Assembly (NCBI GenBank): GCA_028287235.1
Contig: JAQBQB010000002.1
Coordinates: 186,001 to 250,000, forward strand
Origin: Gemmatimonadota bacterium
Lineage (GTDB): Bacteria > Gemmatimonadota > Gemmatimonadetes > Gemmatimonadales > Gemmatimonadaceae
Reading direction: 5' to 3'
DNA: 64,000 bases
Each line of letters begins with the position of its first letter. Within the stretch, counting starts at the first letter, position 1. The position numbers were made by a program, and so were the translations under genes. Shown here one piece after another: positions 46,301-53,974 of this stretch. Below the pieces are notes generated by a model. The model did not search any database. It was not told the origin of the DNA and saw nothing but the letters and a program-made list of their open reading frames with translations.

Positions 46301-48834
46301 TGTGCCGGCATCTCGATGCCGAACAGACGCAGGCACGTGAGCGCGCTGACCACGGCTTGCGGGTTCTCGGACTTCGTGACATGGAACTGAATCTTCAGCT
46401 GGTAGACGGCCGCCCTGTCGACTTTCGATTCCGCGCGCTGCAGCAACTCCGCAATCAGTTGCTCGGCTTTGTCGAAGTTACCGCTCAAAAGCTCGCACTG
46501 CGCGCGTTCGAGCCACAGGCTGAACGTCAACTCGTATTGGCTGTCCCAGTCTCCTTCGTCCCACAGAGCCATGCCGGCCGCAAGATACACGCACGCCGAC
46601 GCATAGGCCGCCGACGCCTTGGCCTTTCGCCCGGCCCGCAGGTCAATCGTCGCCACCTGCGCTTTCTCGTCCCGGTCGATCAGCCGCGCGGCGCCCCGAT
46701 TGAATTGGCTCGCCACATCGAACAGATGCTCTGCGAGCTGATTCGCCGTCATGCTCGCCAGTAGGACGCGTCCGATGCGCAGGTGGACTTCGACGCGCTG
46801 CGGTTCGGGAATCAGCGAGTAAGCCGCCTGCTGGATGCGGTCGTGAAGGAACCTGAAGGCGCTGTCGTGGTGGAAGACAAGCCCAGCGTGGACGGCTTCC
46901 CAGAGTGCGGCGTGACTCCTCTCCTCCGTTTCCGCGTTGACCAGGGCCAAGGTGGCGATGTCGGCGATATTACCCAGGCAGGCGAGCTGTTTCAGGGCTT
47001 CCTGGGTTGTGGCAGAGAACCGCTTCAGTTTCGCCACCATAAGGTCCACTACGCTATCGGTGTAGCTCTTGGCGCGGATGCGATCCATGTCCCATTGCCA
47101 GGCCAGCGTGTCCGGGTCGAACGCGAGCAGCCCCTCTTCGGCCAGCGCCGTGAAGAACTGGATTGCGAAGAACGGATTTCCGCCGGTCCTCTCCTGGACC
47201 AGCTGAGCCAAAGGCAGTGCGCGCCCCGGCTCGCAATGCAGGGCATCGGCGATGAGCTGCCCGACATCGTCGAGTCCGAGGGGCGCCAGCACGATCTCCT
47301 GGACCGGCACTCCGGCTTTGCGGATCGCCTCCAGCGTGCGCAGTAGCGGGTGAACCGGACCGACCTCGTTGTCCCTGTAGACCCCGACCAGCAGCAGGTG
47401 CCGCACCTCCGAGTGCGTGATCAGGTACTCCAGGAGGTCGAGCGTCGCCGCATCCAGCCACTGGAGATCGTCGAGGAACAGGGCGAGCGGGTGCTCCGGT
47501 CTGGCGAAGACGCCGATGAGCCGCCGGAAGACCAGTTGAAAGCGGTTCTTTGCATCCTGCGGCGCGAGCTCGGGAACGGGCGGCTGTTTCCCGATGACGA
47601 GCTCGATCTCGGGGATGAGGTTCACGATGAGCTGCCCGTTCTGGCCCAGCGCGTCGTGCAACGCGTCCCGCCATCGTCCGAGCTCCGCCTCGCTCTGCCC
47701 TAAGAGTGAACGCACAAGACTCTGGAAGGCCTGCGCCAGCGTGGCGTACGGAACGTCGCGCGTGTACTGATCGAACTTGCCGGACGCGAACAGCCCGCGC
47801 CACGGAACGAGCACCTTGTGCAGCTCGTTCACCACTGACGACTTGCCGATACCCGAATAGCCGGACACGATGACGAGTTCCGGCGCGCCAGTCGTCACGA
47901 CGCGGTCGAAGGAATCGACCAACGTGTGGATCTCCCGTTCGCGGCCGTACAGCCGCTCGGGGATCACGAGCCGGTCGGAGAGGTCCTGCGTGGCGAGCGT
48001 GAAGCAGTCGATCAGTCCCGACGCCTCCCAATCGGCGAGACAGCGCCGTAGATCGAATGCGAGACCAGCGGCGGTCTGGTACCGGTCCTCGGCCGTCTTG
48101 GCGAGGAGCTTCAGCACGATCGCCGAGAGCTGAGCCGGCACTGTGCTCACGCGCTCGCTCGGCGCCACCGGCTGTCGGGCGATGTGGCAGTACACCCACT
48201 CCATCGGGTCGCTCGCGGTGAAGGGCAACGCCCCGGTGAGCATCTCGTAAAAGGTGACTCCCAATGCATAGAGATCGCTGCGCGAGTCGACGGAGCGGTT
48301 CATCCGCCCCATCTGCTCCGGCGCCATGTAGGCCAGCGTACCGGCGATCACGTCGGGCGGCGCGGGCGGCTGATGTTCGCGCGGTAGGCGCGAGGCGATC
48401 CCGAACCCGGTGAGCCACACGCCATCGGTGGCGGTGTTCACCAGGATGTTGGCCGGCGTGACGTCCTTGTGAATCAACCCGCGCGCGTGCAGCCGGCCGA
48501 GGGCGGCGGCGAGGGGGATAGCGATATGTAGAAAGGTGGCGACGGCTAGTGGCACCCCCAGAAGGCTCTCGAGCGGCTCGCCCCCATGGTCCTCGAGCAC
48601 GAGCATCTGCCGCACGTCGCGCCGGACGAGTTCGACCGGCCGCGCGGCCCAGTCGGCCTCGAGTTGAGGCCGTAGGGCGAGCTCATGCTCGAGCCGGCGG
48701 AGAGACTGCAGCGAGGGATACTCCTCGGCCGGCGCGACGACGAGGATCGGGTCGAGGCCGTCAGCGAGCCCGCGCGACAAGGTGAACGGGCCACCCCGCA
48801 ACGTTGAGAATTCGTACGCCGAGAGTTCCGTCAC
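43300..48834 (-). CDS. Giant Ser/Thr kinase-AAA ATPase-GAF-PAS-histidine kinase
   Basis: An 1,844-residue multidomain signalling protein. Residues ~10-270 are a Hanks-type kinase with IHKDVTPANIL (D124), but LTGFGIAS (142-145) replaces the metal-binding DFG Asp by Gly, so activity is doubtful. Residues ~290-600 are an AAA_16 ATPase with Walker A VSGYSGIGKSSVV (~325). A long TPR-like helical region runs to ~1280. A GAF domain (~1290-1450) and PAS domain (~1470-1590, ending YTGVIMDITERRRADE) precede HisKA (GELAASITHEINQPL, His ~1611) and HATPase (GLGMGLSICRSIMQAHGG). This is the trifunctional kinase/ATP-binding/histidine-kinase architecture. It starts at a GTG. Its last ~20 residues read through the opposite-strand ThrE fragment, so the natural C-terminus may have been replaced. 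Confidence 0.88.
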   Translation of the reverse strand: MTELSAYEFSTLRGGPFTLSRGLADGLDPILVVAPAEEYPSLQSLRRLEHELALRPQLEADWAARPVELVRRDVRQMLVLEDHGGEPLESLLGVPLAVATFLHIAIPLAAALGRLHARGLIHKDVTPANILVNTATDGVWLTGFGIASRLPREHQPPAPPDVIAGTLAYMAPEQMGRMNRSVDSRSDLYALGVTFYEMLTGALPFTASDPMEWVYCHIARQPVAPSERVSTVPAQLSAIVLKLLAKTAEDRYQTAAGLAFDLRRCLADWEASGLIDCFTLATQDLSDRLVIPERLYGREREIHTLVDSFDRVVTTGAPELVIVSGYSGIGKSSVVNELHKVLVPWRGLFASGKFDQYTRDVPYATLAQAFQSLVRSLLGQSEAELGRWRDALHDALGQNGQLIVNLIPEIELVIGKQPPVPELAPQDAKNRFQLVFRRLIGVFARPEHPLALFLDDLQWLDAATLDLLEYLITHSEVRHLLLVGVYRDNEVGPVHPLLRTLEAIRKAGVPVQEIVLAPLGLDDVGQLIADALHCEPGRALPLAQLVQERTGGNPFFAIQFFTALAEEGLLAFDPDTLAWQWDMDRIRAKSYTDSVVDLMVAKLKRFSATTQEALKQLACLGNIADIATLALVNAETEERSHAALWEAVHAGLVFHHDSAFRFLHDRIQQAAYSLIPEPQRVEVHLRIGRVLLASMTANQLAEHLFDVASQFNRGAARLIDRDEKAQVATIDLRAGRKAKASAAYASACVYLAAGMALWDEGDWDSQYELTFSLWLERAQCELLSGNFDKAEQLIAELLQRAESKVDRAAVYQLKIQFHVTKSENPQAVVSALTCLRLFGIEMPAHPTFEQVQAEYETVWNTLGERPIESLIDLPLITDPELQAALQVLSVLTVPAYFTDFHFYCLLACRMVKVSMQYGTSGASAHAYGNCGFMLAPVFHRYHDAYRFAKLACDLVVKHGFITYQARVYHAMGSTAVWTQPIGSAIDYMRVSVRTAIETGELTYACYSEFQAITALLLRNDPLDAVWRESERALDLAREASYGDAADMIGSQQRFIATMLGQTASFSTFSDAQFDEATVEAQLAGDGMTMKICFFWILKLKARFLSGDYAEALAAADKVKPLLSVAIVHIQLLDYHYYAALAIAAVYETAQPERQQEWRDLLTAHREQLREWTEAYPPTFGDKHALVSAEIARLEGRDVDAMRLYEQAIQSAREHGFVQNEGTAHEVAARFYAARGFGAIADVYLRNARYCYLRWGADGKVRQLDELYPKLREHPIPASPTTIGALIGQLDVATVLKASQAVSGEIELGKLIETLMRIAIEHAGAERGLLILVRGDALQIVAEATTGHGRIEVTVQEMAVAPLALPLSALHYVIRSRESVVLDDASVGNPYSDDEYVRQKHSRSVLCLPVVKQTKLVGALYLENNLTPYAFTSDRVAVLELLASQAAISLDNARLYADLRRSEASLADAQQISHTGSWRWIVDTEDISWSAELRRMFGLSATDALPSVAKFVAMVHADDRIAFQDALERAVRDRARFEQEYRIELADGSIRHLHTVGRPDVTASGELEYTGVIMDITERRRADEALREAQGEVARVARLTTMGELAASITHEINQPLAAIVSNGGAGLRWLNREMPDLDEARQAFSRVVSDGQRAAEVIRGLRALAKKSGPQVTMLDIDDTIQEVLILTRSEMQRRGIVLRTELAASTRPVAGDRVQLQQVVLNLILNGIDAMSATADPRELVVSSALDDDGSVVVSVEDTGTGLDPTVAQRIFEPLFTTKPDGLGMGLSICRSIMQAHGGRLWATARESHGAAFRFALPAAAKALQAPRPGSESEQPCGPRRRL

Positions 48835-49277
48835 GACTCACCCGCTGCGCGAGTCTGCGTGGCACGTACTCCGTCGGCGTGCACCTGACCGCCGGCGGCG
48901 ACGAGACGTTCCCTACGTCATAGTCGTAGACACGATCGCCTTTGGCAAGCACGAAGTGCGACCGTCGAGGCGCGCTGCCAGCCGTGCTGGTCCACGGCCC
49001 GGCTGGCGTCTGCTAACTCGTGCGGGACGCCCCAACCGTCATTACGGAGACCCGGAGCTGGAGTACCGGTCCGAGCGATTCTGAGCGCACCCATCGGGTC
49101 CACGATGCGAGGTCCACCGGAGTCGACAGCCAGTTCTGACTGCCCGCGGAAGTCCCTGACAGCTCGACCGCTGCGCGCCAGCTCGCGCTGACGCCGAGCA
49201 GCACGCTCAGCGAAGTGACGAGAGCGCCGGTGCAGCGGCACCGAGGCTCTCACTTGCTGTTCAACGGCTTCCTGAGG
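48835..49277. other. Gap with no supported gene
   Basis: About 440 bases upstream of the giant kinase. Open frames on the - strand are Arg/Ser-rich with no family resemblance. It probably includes the kinase promoter. Confidence 0.35.
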
Positions 49278-49355
49278 AGCGGGCGACCGGACTCGAACCG
49301 GCGACGTCCAGCTTAGCAAGCCGGGCTCGTGAGGGTATTGCTTTCCAGGGCCCGC
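49278..49355 (-). other. tRNA-like remnant with intact 3' half
   Basis: On the - strand there is a good anticodon arm (CCGGC-TTGCTAA-GCTGG, anticodon position GCT), a 5-base variable loop, a T-arm (GCCGG-TTCGAGT-CCGGT) and the acceptor strand CGCCCGC. The acceptor can pair six of seven with GCGGGCC at the 5' side. The D-arm is not recognisable and no CCA is encoded. The acceptor and T-arm are most like tRNA-Gly, but the anticodon would be Ser. It is more likely a pseudo-tRNA or the duplicated 3' end left by an integrating element than a working tRNA. Confidence 0.5.
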
Positions 49356-49637
49356 GGTTCCTGCTCGGGGGGCGAAACGTGCGCTACCTGATGTACTTTC
49401 AGGTGAGGCAGCGTTCAACCGCACAGGCATCGGCGGAAGCTATTAGTACGGAAGATCTTGCGTGGCGCCGGGCGCGGAGCCTCACTTGCGTGCGCGCCCT
49501 CTACCACCGTGAAATGGCGCAGAACATACACCAGAATTTCCGCGCGAAGCGCGATACGCCTTGAACATTGAGGTGTTCCCTGACGCAAACGGTTCACGAC
49601 AAATCAGTTACGTCAGCACACGGCTGGTGTATGTTTA
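49356..49637. other. Gap with no supported gene
   Basis: About 280 bases between the tRNA-like remnant and the tRNA-Pro terminator. No gene or repeat is convincing. Confidence 0.3.
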
Positions 49638-49677
49638 GTAAAACGACTTACGGCCGGTGTTTGTGCCGTAAGTCGTT
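49638..49677 (-). terminator. Rho-independent terminator of tRNA-Pro
   Basis: A perfect 13-bp inverted repeat, AACGACTTACGGC (49642-49654) with GCCGTAAGTCGTT (49665-49677), has a 10-base loop. Read on the - strand it lies 18 bases after the tRNA 3' end and runs into TTTT, the layout of an intrinsic terminator. Confidence 0.85.
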
Positions 49678-49695
49678 GTCACTTCACCATTTGGA

Positions 49696-49769
49696 TCGGG
49701 ACGGCGGGATTCGAACCCGCGACCCCCTGAACCCCATTCAGGTGCGCTACCGGACTGCGCTACGTCCCG
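49696..49769 (-). tRNA. tRNA-Pro (anticodon GGG)
   Basis: 74 bases on the - strand fold as a complete tRNA. The acceptor is CGGGACG with CGTCCCG plus discriminator A. The D-arm is GCGC-AGTCCGGTA-GCGC and the anticodon arm CTGAA-TGGGGTT-TTCAG, with GGG at positions 34-36. The T-arm is GCGGG-TTCGAAT-CCCGC. C1-G72 and A73 fit bacterial proline tRNA identity. CCA is not encoded. It reads proline codons CCC and CCU. Confidence 0.95.
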
Positions 49770-49883
49770 TCCGCCGCTCACTCACCCGAGCCGGACAGTC
49801 CGAGGAGTATAGCCGCAAAGCCGCGACTCGACAACCGGCGAAGGGCGAACGATTTGGCTACCCCATACCCCCAGAACGATTCA

Positions 49884-50240
49884 CTATTGCACGGTGACCG
49901 TGAGCGTCCCGCTCACGGCGCTATCGACCGCCGACATCACCCGCACCCGGCCACTCCCGGCAACCAGCCCGCGCACCCGAAACACGCCAGACGAGCCGGC
50001 GGCGATCGTATCGAGCTGAATCACCCCAGGCGTCTCGTTGCGCACGATCGGAGCGGGGCACCCCGCCTCGACCGTCGTCGCGATGGTCACGCTCTGCGCC
50101 ACGGCGAGCGTGACCGACGCCGGCGAAAACTGCGCGATCGCGCGACAGGGCGCGACGTCGAGCGGCTGATCGCTACAGTCGATCGCGACAACGCACACCA
50201 CGAGCGCGCAGCTCACCGCGGCAATGGACCATCGGGACAT
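49884..50240 (-). CDS. Small secreted protein with Ig-like (BIG2-type) domain
   Basis: A 118-residue protein. A hydrophobic N-terminal segment (WSIAAVSCALVVCVVAIDC) could be a signal peptide or a weak lipobox. The rest is a single beta-sandwich-like repeat (SPASVTLAVAQSVTIATTVE; TIAAGSSGVFRVRGLVAGSGRVRVMS; VSGTLTVTVQ) in the style of bacterial Ig-like domains, where SVTLAVAQSVTI and a final V-x-V strand are typical. It is likely periplasmic or surface-exposed. Function unknown; common as small proteins in Gemmatimonadota. Confidence 0.65.
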   Translation of the reverse strand: MSRWSIAAVSCALVVCVVAIDCSDQPLDVAPCRAIAQFSPASVTLAVAQSVTIATTVEAGCPAPIVRNETPGVIQLDTIAAGSSGVFRVRGLVAGSGRVRVMSAVDSAVSGTLTVTVQ

Positions 50241-50442
50241 CGCACCACTCTCGCAACGGGACTATTCAGAAATACTGATGCGCGCGCCGCGGGGCCACTG
50301 CTCTGCCGCGCAGGACTCGCCGATCGGCCGGTCCACGGGCTCGTCGTGGGCCTGAACCGACCCCGACTTGCGCATCAATGTCAACCACGAGCATTGTTCC
50401 GCGGCGACCGTCCCCGTACGCGCTCCCCTCTCCCCCCCTCCG

Positions 50443-50766
50443 GTGACGTCTCCTCTCGTGCTCGGAATCATCTGCGGCCTGGTGTTCGGACTGCTCGCCG
50501 CGGTCTCCATGCTTCCGATGGAATTCCCCGACAAACGTTCGGCGCTCCTCGGTGCATTCTTCAATCGATGCGGCATCGGCTTCGCCATCGGGGCCGCGTG
50601 GGGATCGCCGCAGCTCACTGCCCTGCACCTGCCCGGATGGAGCGTCGGCGTCGCCTTCGGCTTCATCCTCAGCACCGCCGATGCGATCATCACCAAGGCC
50701 TACGTGCCGATCCTCACGATCGGCACGGTCGGCGGTGGCGTGATCGGGTGGCTCATCGGCCGATGA
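50443..50766 (+). CDS. Small hydrophobic membrane protein
   Basis: A 107-residue protein starting at GTG 50443 (VTSPLVLGIICGLVFGLLAA). It has four hydrophobic segments: SPLVLGIICGLVFGLLAAVSML; ALLGAFFNRCGIGFAIGAAWG; GWSVGVAFGFILSTADAI; VPILTIGTVGGGVIGWLIG. Upstream codons of the open frame are not protein-like, and no strong ribosome site is visible. It is convergent with the WrbA gene (13-base gap). Family not recognised. Confidence 0.6.
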   Translation: MTSPLVLGIICGLVFGLLAAVSMLPMEFPDKRSALLGAFFNRCGIGFAIGAAWGSPQLTALHLPGWSVGVAFGFILSTADAIITKAYVPILTIGTVGGGVIGWLIGR

Positions 50767-50779
50767 CCGGGAGCGAGGG

Positions 50780-51379
50780 TCAGCGCGCCAGCTTCTCGGC
50801 GAATTCCACCAACCGCTTCGCCTGATAGCGAATCGCGGTCTTGCTCTCCTCGCCGATCGGATCGTTGCCCGCGGTGAGGCTGACGCCGTACGGGTTGCCG
50901 CCGGCGGCGTAGAGCGACGGGTCGCTGTAGCCCGGCGGAACGATGATCGCGCCCCAATGCATCATCGTCGTATAAAGACTGATGAGCGTCGTCTCCTGCC
51001 CGCCGTGCGCGTTCAACGCACTGGTCATCGCGGTGACGGCCTTGTTCGCGAGCTTCCCCTGTGCCCAGATCGGGCCGAGGGTATCGATGAACACGCGGAG
51101 CTGGCTCGCCACCACGCCGAAGCGCGTGGGGCAACTGAAGAAGTAGGCGTTCGCCCACTCCATGTCGTCCGTGCTGGCCTCCTGGACGTGCGCCGTGGCC
51201 TCGACGTGCGCTTTCCACGGCGCCTGCCCCTCGATGACCGCGGGCGGCGCGGTCTCGCGCACCTTTCTCAACCGAACCTCGGCGCCGGCTGCCTTCGCGG
51301 CGTCGGCCGCGACCTCGGCCATCTGGTGGTTGTGGCCGTAGGTGCTGTAGTAGATCACTGCGACGCGTGCGTTGCTCAT
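50780..51379 (-). CDS. wrbA: NAD(P)H:quinone oxidoreductase, WrbA family
   Basis: A 199-residue flavodoxin-fold protein, the usual WrbA length. The FMN phosphate loop is [52 protein letters not shown] covers the second FMN loop and the WrbA-specific insertion. [22 protein letters not shown] is the conserved third loop. WrbA reduces quinones by two electrons using NAD(P)H, which limits oxidative stress. The ATG at 51379 has GGAG 9 bases upstream. Longer in-frame extensions (to 51514) are not conserved. Confidence 0.92.
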   Translation of the reverse strand: MSNARVAVIYYSTYGHNHQMAEVAADAAKAAGAEVRLRKVRETAPPAVIEGQAPWKAHVEATAHVQEASTDDMEWANAYFFSCPTRFGVVASQLRVFIDTLGPIWAQGKLANKAVTAMTSALNAHGGQETTLISLYTTMMHWGAIIVPPGYSDPSLYAAGGNPYGVSLTAGNDPIGEESKTAIRYQAKRLVEFAEKLAR

Positions 51380-51459
51380 CGTACGTGCTCCGTTCCGGTT
51401 GGTGACCCGGGAACGGCTTGCAAAATTGCAACCGCGACCGCCGGCGAGCGCCGCCGAGA

Positions 51460-51804
51460 TCAGGCGCGCATGCCGTAATCCGGAGGCGGACCGAACATCC
51501 GGCGCGCCAGCCACGCGAGGATCAGGAGCGGCACCAGCACCACGAACGCGATCTTGAGCGCCACGATCCCCACGGAGAGGAACGCCATCAGCACGCCGAA
51601 CGTGGCGCCGATGAGCCCCACCACCACGCTGACGACGATCAGCAGTGGAAGCCCCACGAGGAACAGCACCAACAGCAGCGGCAGCGCGAGCAGTCCGAGC
51701 ACGGCAACGATCGGCAGGCCGACCACGGCGAGCACGATCCCCACGGGGATCAGCGCCATCAGTGCCAAGGCGCCGAAGAACAGCGCGCGAATCAGGGCAA
51801 ACAT
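51460..51804 (-). CDS. Small multi-helix membrane protein (paralogue A)
   Basis: A 114-residue, almost wholly hydrophobic protein ([22 protein letters not shown]...) with about three to four membrane helices. It ends in a short basic/Pro tail ([15 protein letters not shown]). The order of motifs ([31 protein letters not shown] then [18 protein letters not shown]) is shared with the next gene, so the two are tandem paralogues. Function unknown. Confidence 0.7.
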   Translation of the reverse strand: MFALIRALFFGALALMALIPVGIVLAVVGLPIVAVLGLLALPLLLVLFLVGLPLLIVVSVVVGLIGATFGVLMAFLSVGIVALKIAFVVLVPLLILAWLARRMFGPPPDYGMRA

Positions 51805-51853
51805 GCTCGTTCTCGCCTCTGGTTGACGGACCATCGGCCCGAATCAGGCCAAA

Positions 51854-52306
51854 TCAGGCTGGCTCGAACCCGGTCGCGGGACCGCTCGAGCTGTCGGTGC
51901 TCGAATCCGTCGTATCGCTCGACGATGTGTCGGTGGACGACGTGTCGGTGCCGGTGCCACGGCGCTTGCATCCCCAGCGGAACACCCTCGACGTCAGCTT
52001 CCACACGAGCCAAATGGGGAGCACGACGAACAGGCCGATCTTGATCGCGACGATGCCCACCGCCAGCACCACGCCGAGGAGCCCCATGAGCATGCCGCCG
52101 ACGATCAGCACCATGAAGATGGGCAGCCCGAAAAGGAAGAGCAGCACGAGCACCGGCAGCGCGAGGACGGACAGGATCGCGAGGAGCGGCAGTCCGACCA
52201 CCTTGAGCAGGAACGCGATCGGCACCAGCAGCCCGAGCCCGCCGAGCTTGAACAACCACCGCAGCGCCGCAATCCGCACCAGCAACCCACTGATCACCGA
52301 CCACAT
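51854..52306 (-). CDS. Small multi-helix membrane protein (paralogue B)
   Basis: A 150-residue paralogue of the preceding gene (VVGLPLLAILSVLALPVLVLLFLFGLPIFMVLIV; GIVAIKIGLFVVLPIWLVWK). It adds a Cys/Arg stretch and a Ser/Thr/Asp-rich disordered tail (TDTSSTDTSSSDTTDSS). The tail probably faces the cytoplasm or periplasm as a flexible linker. It is co-directional with its paralogue (49-base gap) and lies just downstream of hemQ, so the three may share a transcript. Function unknown. Confidence 0.7.
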   Translation of the reverse strand: MWSVISGLLVRIAALRWLFKLGGLGLLVPIAFLLKVVGLPLLAILSVLALPVLVLLFLFGLPIFMVLIVGGMLMGLLGVVLAVGIVAIKIGLFVVLPIWLVWKLTSRVFRWGCKRRGTGTDTSSTDTSSSDTTDSSTDSSSGPATGFEPA

Positions 52307-52349
52307 TGTCGTCCCGCCTCAGATGAGGTGATGGCAGAACGTACGGCGG

Positions 52350-53174
52350 TCAGCCGCCGATGGTTTCGACGGTGGTTTCGAGCTCGTCCCACGGGATGAG
52401 CTTTCCCACGTAGAAATCGCCGAAGTCGGCGTACTTGGCGCTCACCTCGTCGAAGCGCATGTCGGTCACGAGCTTCTTGAAGTCGAGCGGATTCTTGGCG
52501 AACAGCGTCACGCCCCACTCCCAGGCGTCGAAGCCGATGGCGCCGGAGATGATCTGCAGCACCCGTCCCGCATACCGGCGGCCGGTCGTGCCGTGGGTCT
52601 GCATGAGTTGGCTCCGCTCGTCCAACGTGAGCGAGTACCAGTTCTGGCCGGCGTCGCGCCGCTTCGACATCGGATAGAAGCTGACATACGGCATCGCTTC
52701 CGGCAGCGGCGGATACAGCCGGCGGTTGACGTGCGCCGAATCGCGCTCGGCCGCGGCACGGCGCGCGAGCTCGGCGACGTAGACCTCGTCGCCCACCGCG
52801 CCGCCGCGCTCTGCCGCCTCGCGCGCGAGCTGCGCCGTGAGGTGATAGAGGCCCGCTTCGGTCACACTGAGGAAGGAGTACACGGGCCGAAGTGCATCCA
52901 TGATCGGAAGACGACGAAACGCCTCCTGTGCCTGGCCGATCTCGTCGAGCGTCGGCCGAAAGTGCACGACCATGATGTCCGCTGTGGACCCGATGAGTCT
53001 CGCCGCTGCGGACCATCCGGCGTCAGGCGTCGCCAGACTCGCCTGTGTCGATTCGACGCGTGGCCGCCGCGCGTCGCCGAGCGCGGTGCGGTCGATGGAG
53101 AATATCTGATGGAGGGCATACCACCCCTCGAGCGTCTCGGGAGGGTGCGCCCGCTGTTGTTTGACTGATTCCAT
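52350..53174 (-). CDS. hemQ: Coproheme decarboxylase (HemQ), chlorite-dismutase family
   Basis: A 274-residue protein of the chlorite dismutase-like superfamily. GWYALHQIFSIDR opens the ferredoxin-like barrel. PYVSFYPMSKRR matches the HemQ signature with catalytic Tyr and Lys. The heme-ligand region is LMQTHGTTGRRYAGRVLQII, followed by DAWEWGVTLFAKNPLDFKKLVTDMRFDE. HemQ converts coproheme III to heme b in the coproporphyrin-dependent pathway, using peroxide. No other heme genes are adjacent. An insertion of about 30 residues near the N-terminus (GDARRPRVESTQASLATPDAG) is longer than in Firmicutes HemQ. Confidence 0.9.
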   Translation of the reverse strand: MESVKQQRAHPPETLEGWYALHQIFSIDRTALGDARRPRVESTQASLATPDAGWSAAARLIGSTADIMVVHFRPTLDEIGQAQEAFRRLPIMDALRPVYSFLSVTEAGLYHLTAQLAREAAERGGAVGDEVYVAELARRAAAERDSAHVNRRLYPPLPEAMPYVSFYPMSKRRDAGQNWYSLTLDERSQLMQTHGTTGRRYAGRVLQIISGAIGFDAWEWGVTLFAKNPLDFKKLVTDMRFDEVSAKYADFGDFYVGKLIPWDELETTVETIGG

Positions 53175-53292
53175 GGCAAAAAGCTAAACCCGGCGCCTTT
53201 CGGGCCGATACTCTCACACGGCATCCCCTTTGCCATTGTGGGGTGTGGCATCAGGAAGTCGAACCGTTTCAGCCACGAGGCAGAGGCGCTGT

Positions 53293-53499
53293 ATGTCGGA
53301 CCAACAGCACGATCGCCAGATCTCGTATCGCACCCAAGGAGCCGACCGGCGCCGCGGTCAGCTTCGCGCGCTTCTGCTCTCAGCAGCCGACGCCGCCCGG
53401 CAGAACCGGCGCATTCCCGAGCTGGCCGCACGCATGGCGCGGCCGGTGGGACGCGCGGTTCGCGACCGAGTATCGATGCTGTTGAGCGCCGCGGGCTGA
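53293..53499 (+). CDS. Small hypothetical basic protein
   Basis: A 68-residue, Arg/Gln/Ala-rich helical protein (MSDQQHDRQISYRTQ; RRGQLRALLLSAADAARQN; RIPELAARMARPV). The last codons and the stop lie inside a strong terminator hairpin, which supports this as a true gene end. No family recognised. It is divergent from hemQ. Confidence 0.55.
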   Translation: MSDQQHDRQISYRTQGADRRRGQLRALLLSAADAARQNRRIPELAARMARPVGRAVRDRVSMLLSAAG

Positions 53500-53513
53500 C
53501 CGCGGCGCTTTTT
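53485..53513 (+). terminator. Rho-independent terminator containing a stop codon in its loop
   Basis: Perfect 10-bp stem AGCGCCGCGG (53485-53494) with CCGCGGCGCT (53500-53509), 5-base loop GCTGA, then TTTT. The TGA stop of the preceding small gene is 53497-53499, so the gene ends within the hairpin. Confidence 0.9.
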
Positions 53514-53543
53514 CGTTCGTCGGGTCGCCGTGGAAGCGGCGAC

Positions 53544-53903
53544 TCAGCGCTTTGAGTTGTCGGCTTGGGGAATGCCGACGGAATCTCGGCGCACCGCGCG
53601 AGCGGCGCGGCAGTACTCCTCGAGCTCCGCGTCGCTGGCCCGCTGCCAGCCGGCCGGAATGGGCGACAACCGCCGGCGATCGAGCCCGCGCTCGAAGGTG
53701 AGCCAACCCTGCGCGACGCTCGGGCTGAGCCCGGACCGTCCGCCCACCGTGAGGCGCCGATCGCGATCGCGCCGTTCGGCCGCGAGCTCCTCGGACTTGC
53801 TCAACGAACGCCGCTCCTGGCTCCGCCGCTCCGTCGCTCTCGGAACGACGTCGAATACCTGCCACTCATCGCCAATGGCATCGACAAACGTACGCAGCGC
53901 CAC
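53544..53903 (-). CDS. Small hypothetical protein
   Basis: A 119-residue protein read from a GTG (VALRTFVDAIGDEWQVFDVV). AAGGAGG about 6 bases upstream is an excellent ribosome site and fixes this start over the earlier ATG at 53942. The middle is very charged (RSQERRSLSKSEELAAERRDRDR), and the end reads GWLTFERGLDRRRLSPIPAGWQRASDAELEEYC. The opening (W-x-V-F-D-V) and the GWLTFE...RRRLSPIPAGW block are conserved-looking. Function is unknown; likely cytosolic. Confidence 0.65.
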   Translation of the reverse strand: MALRTFVDAIGDEWQVFDVVPRATERRSQERRSLSKSEELAAERRDRDRRLTVGGRSGLSPSVAQGWLTFERGLDRRRLSPIPAGWQRASDAELEEYCRAARAVRRDSVGIPQADNSKR

Positions 53904-53974
53904 GAAAAGCCTCCTTGCACAGTCCGAGCGTACGTTCTGCACGCCAGGTGCCAGACACGGCCGGAAATTACTTC

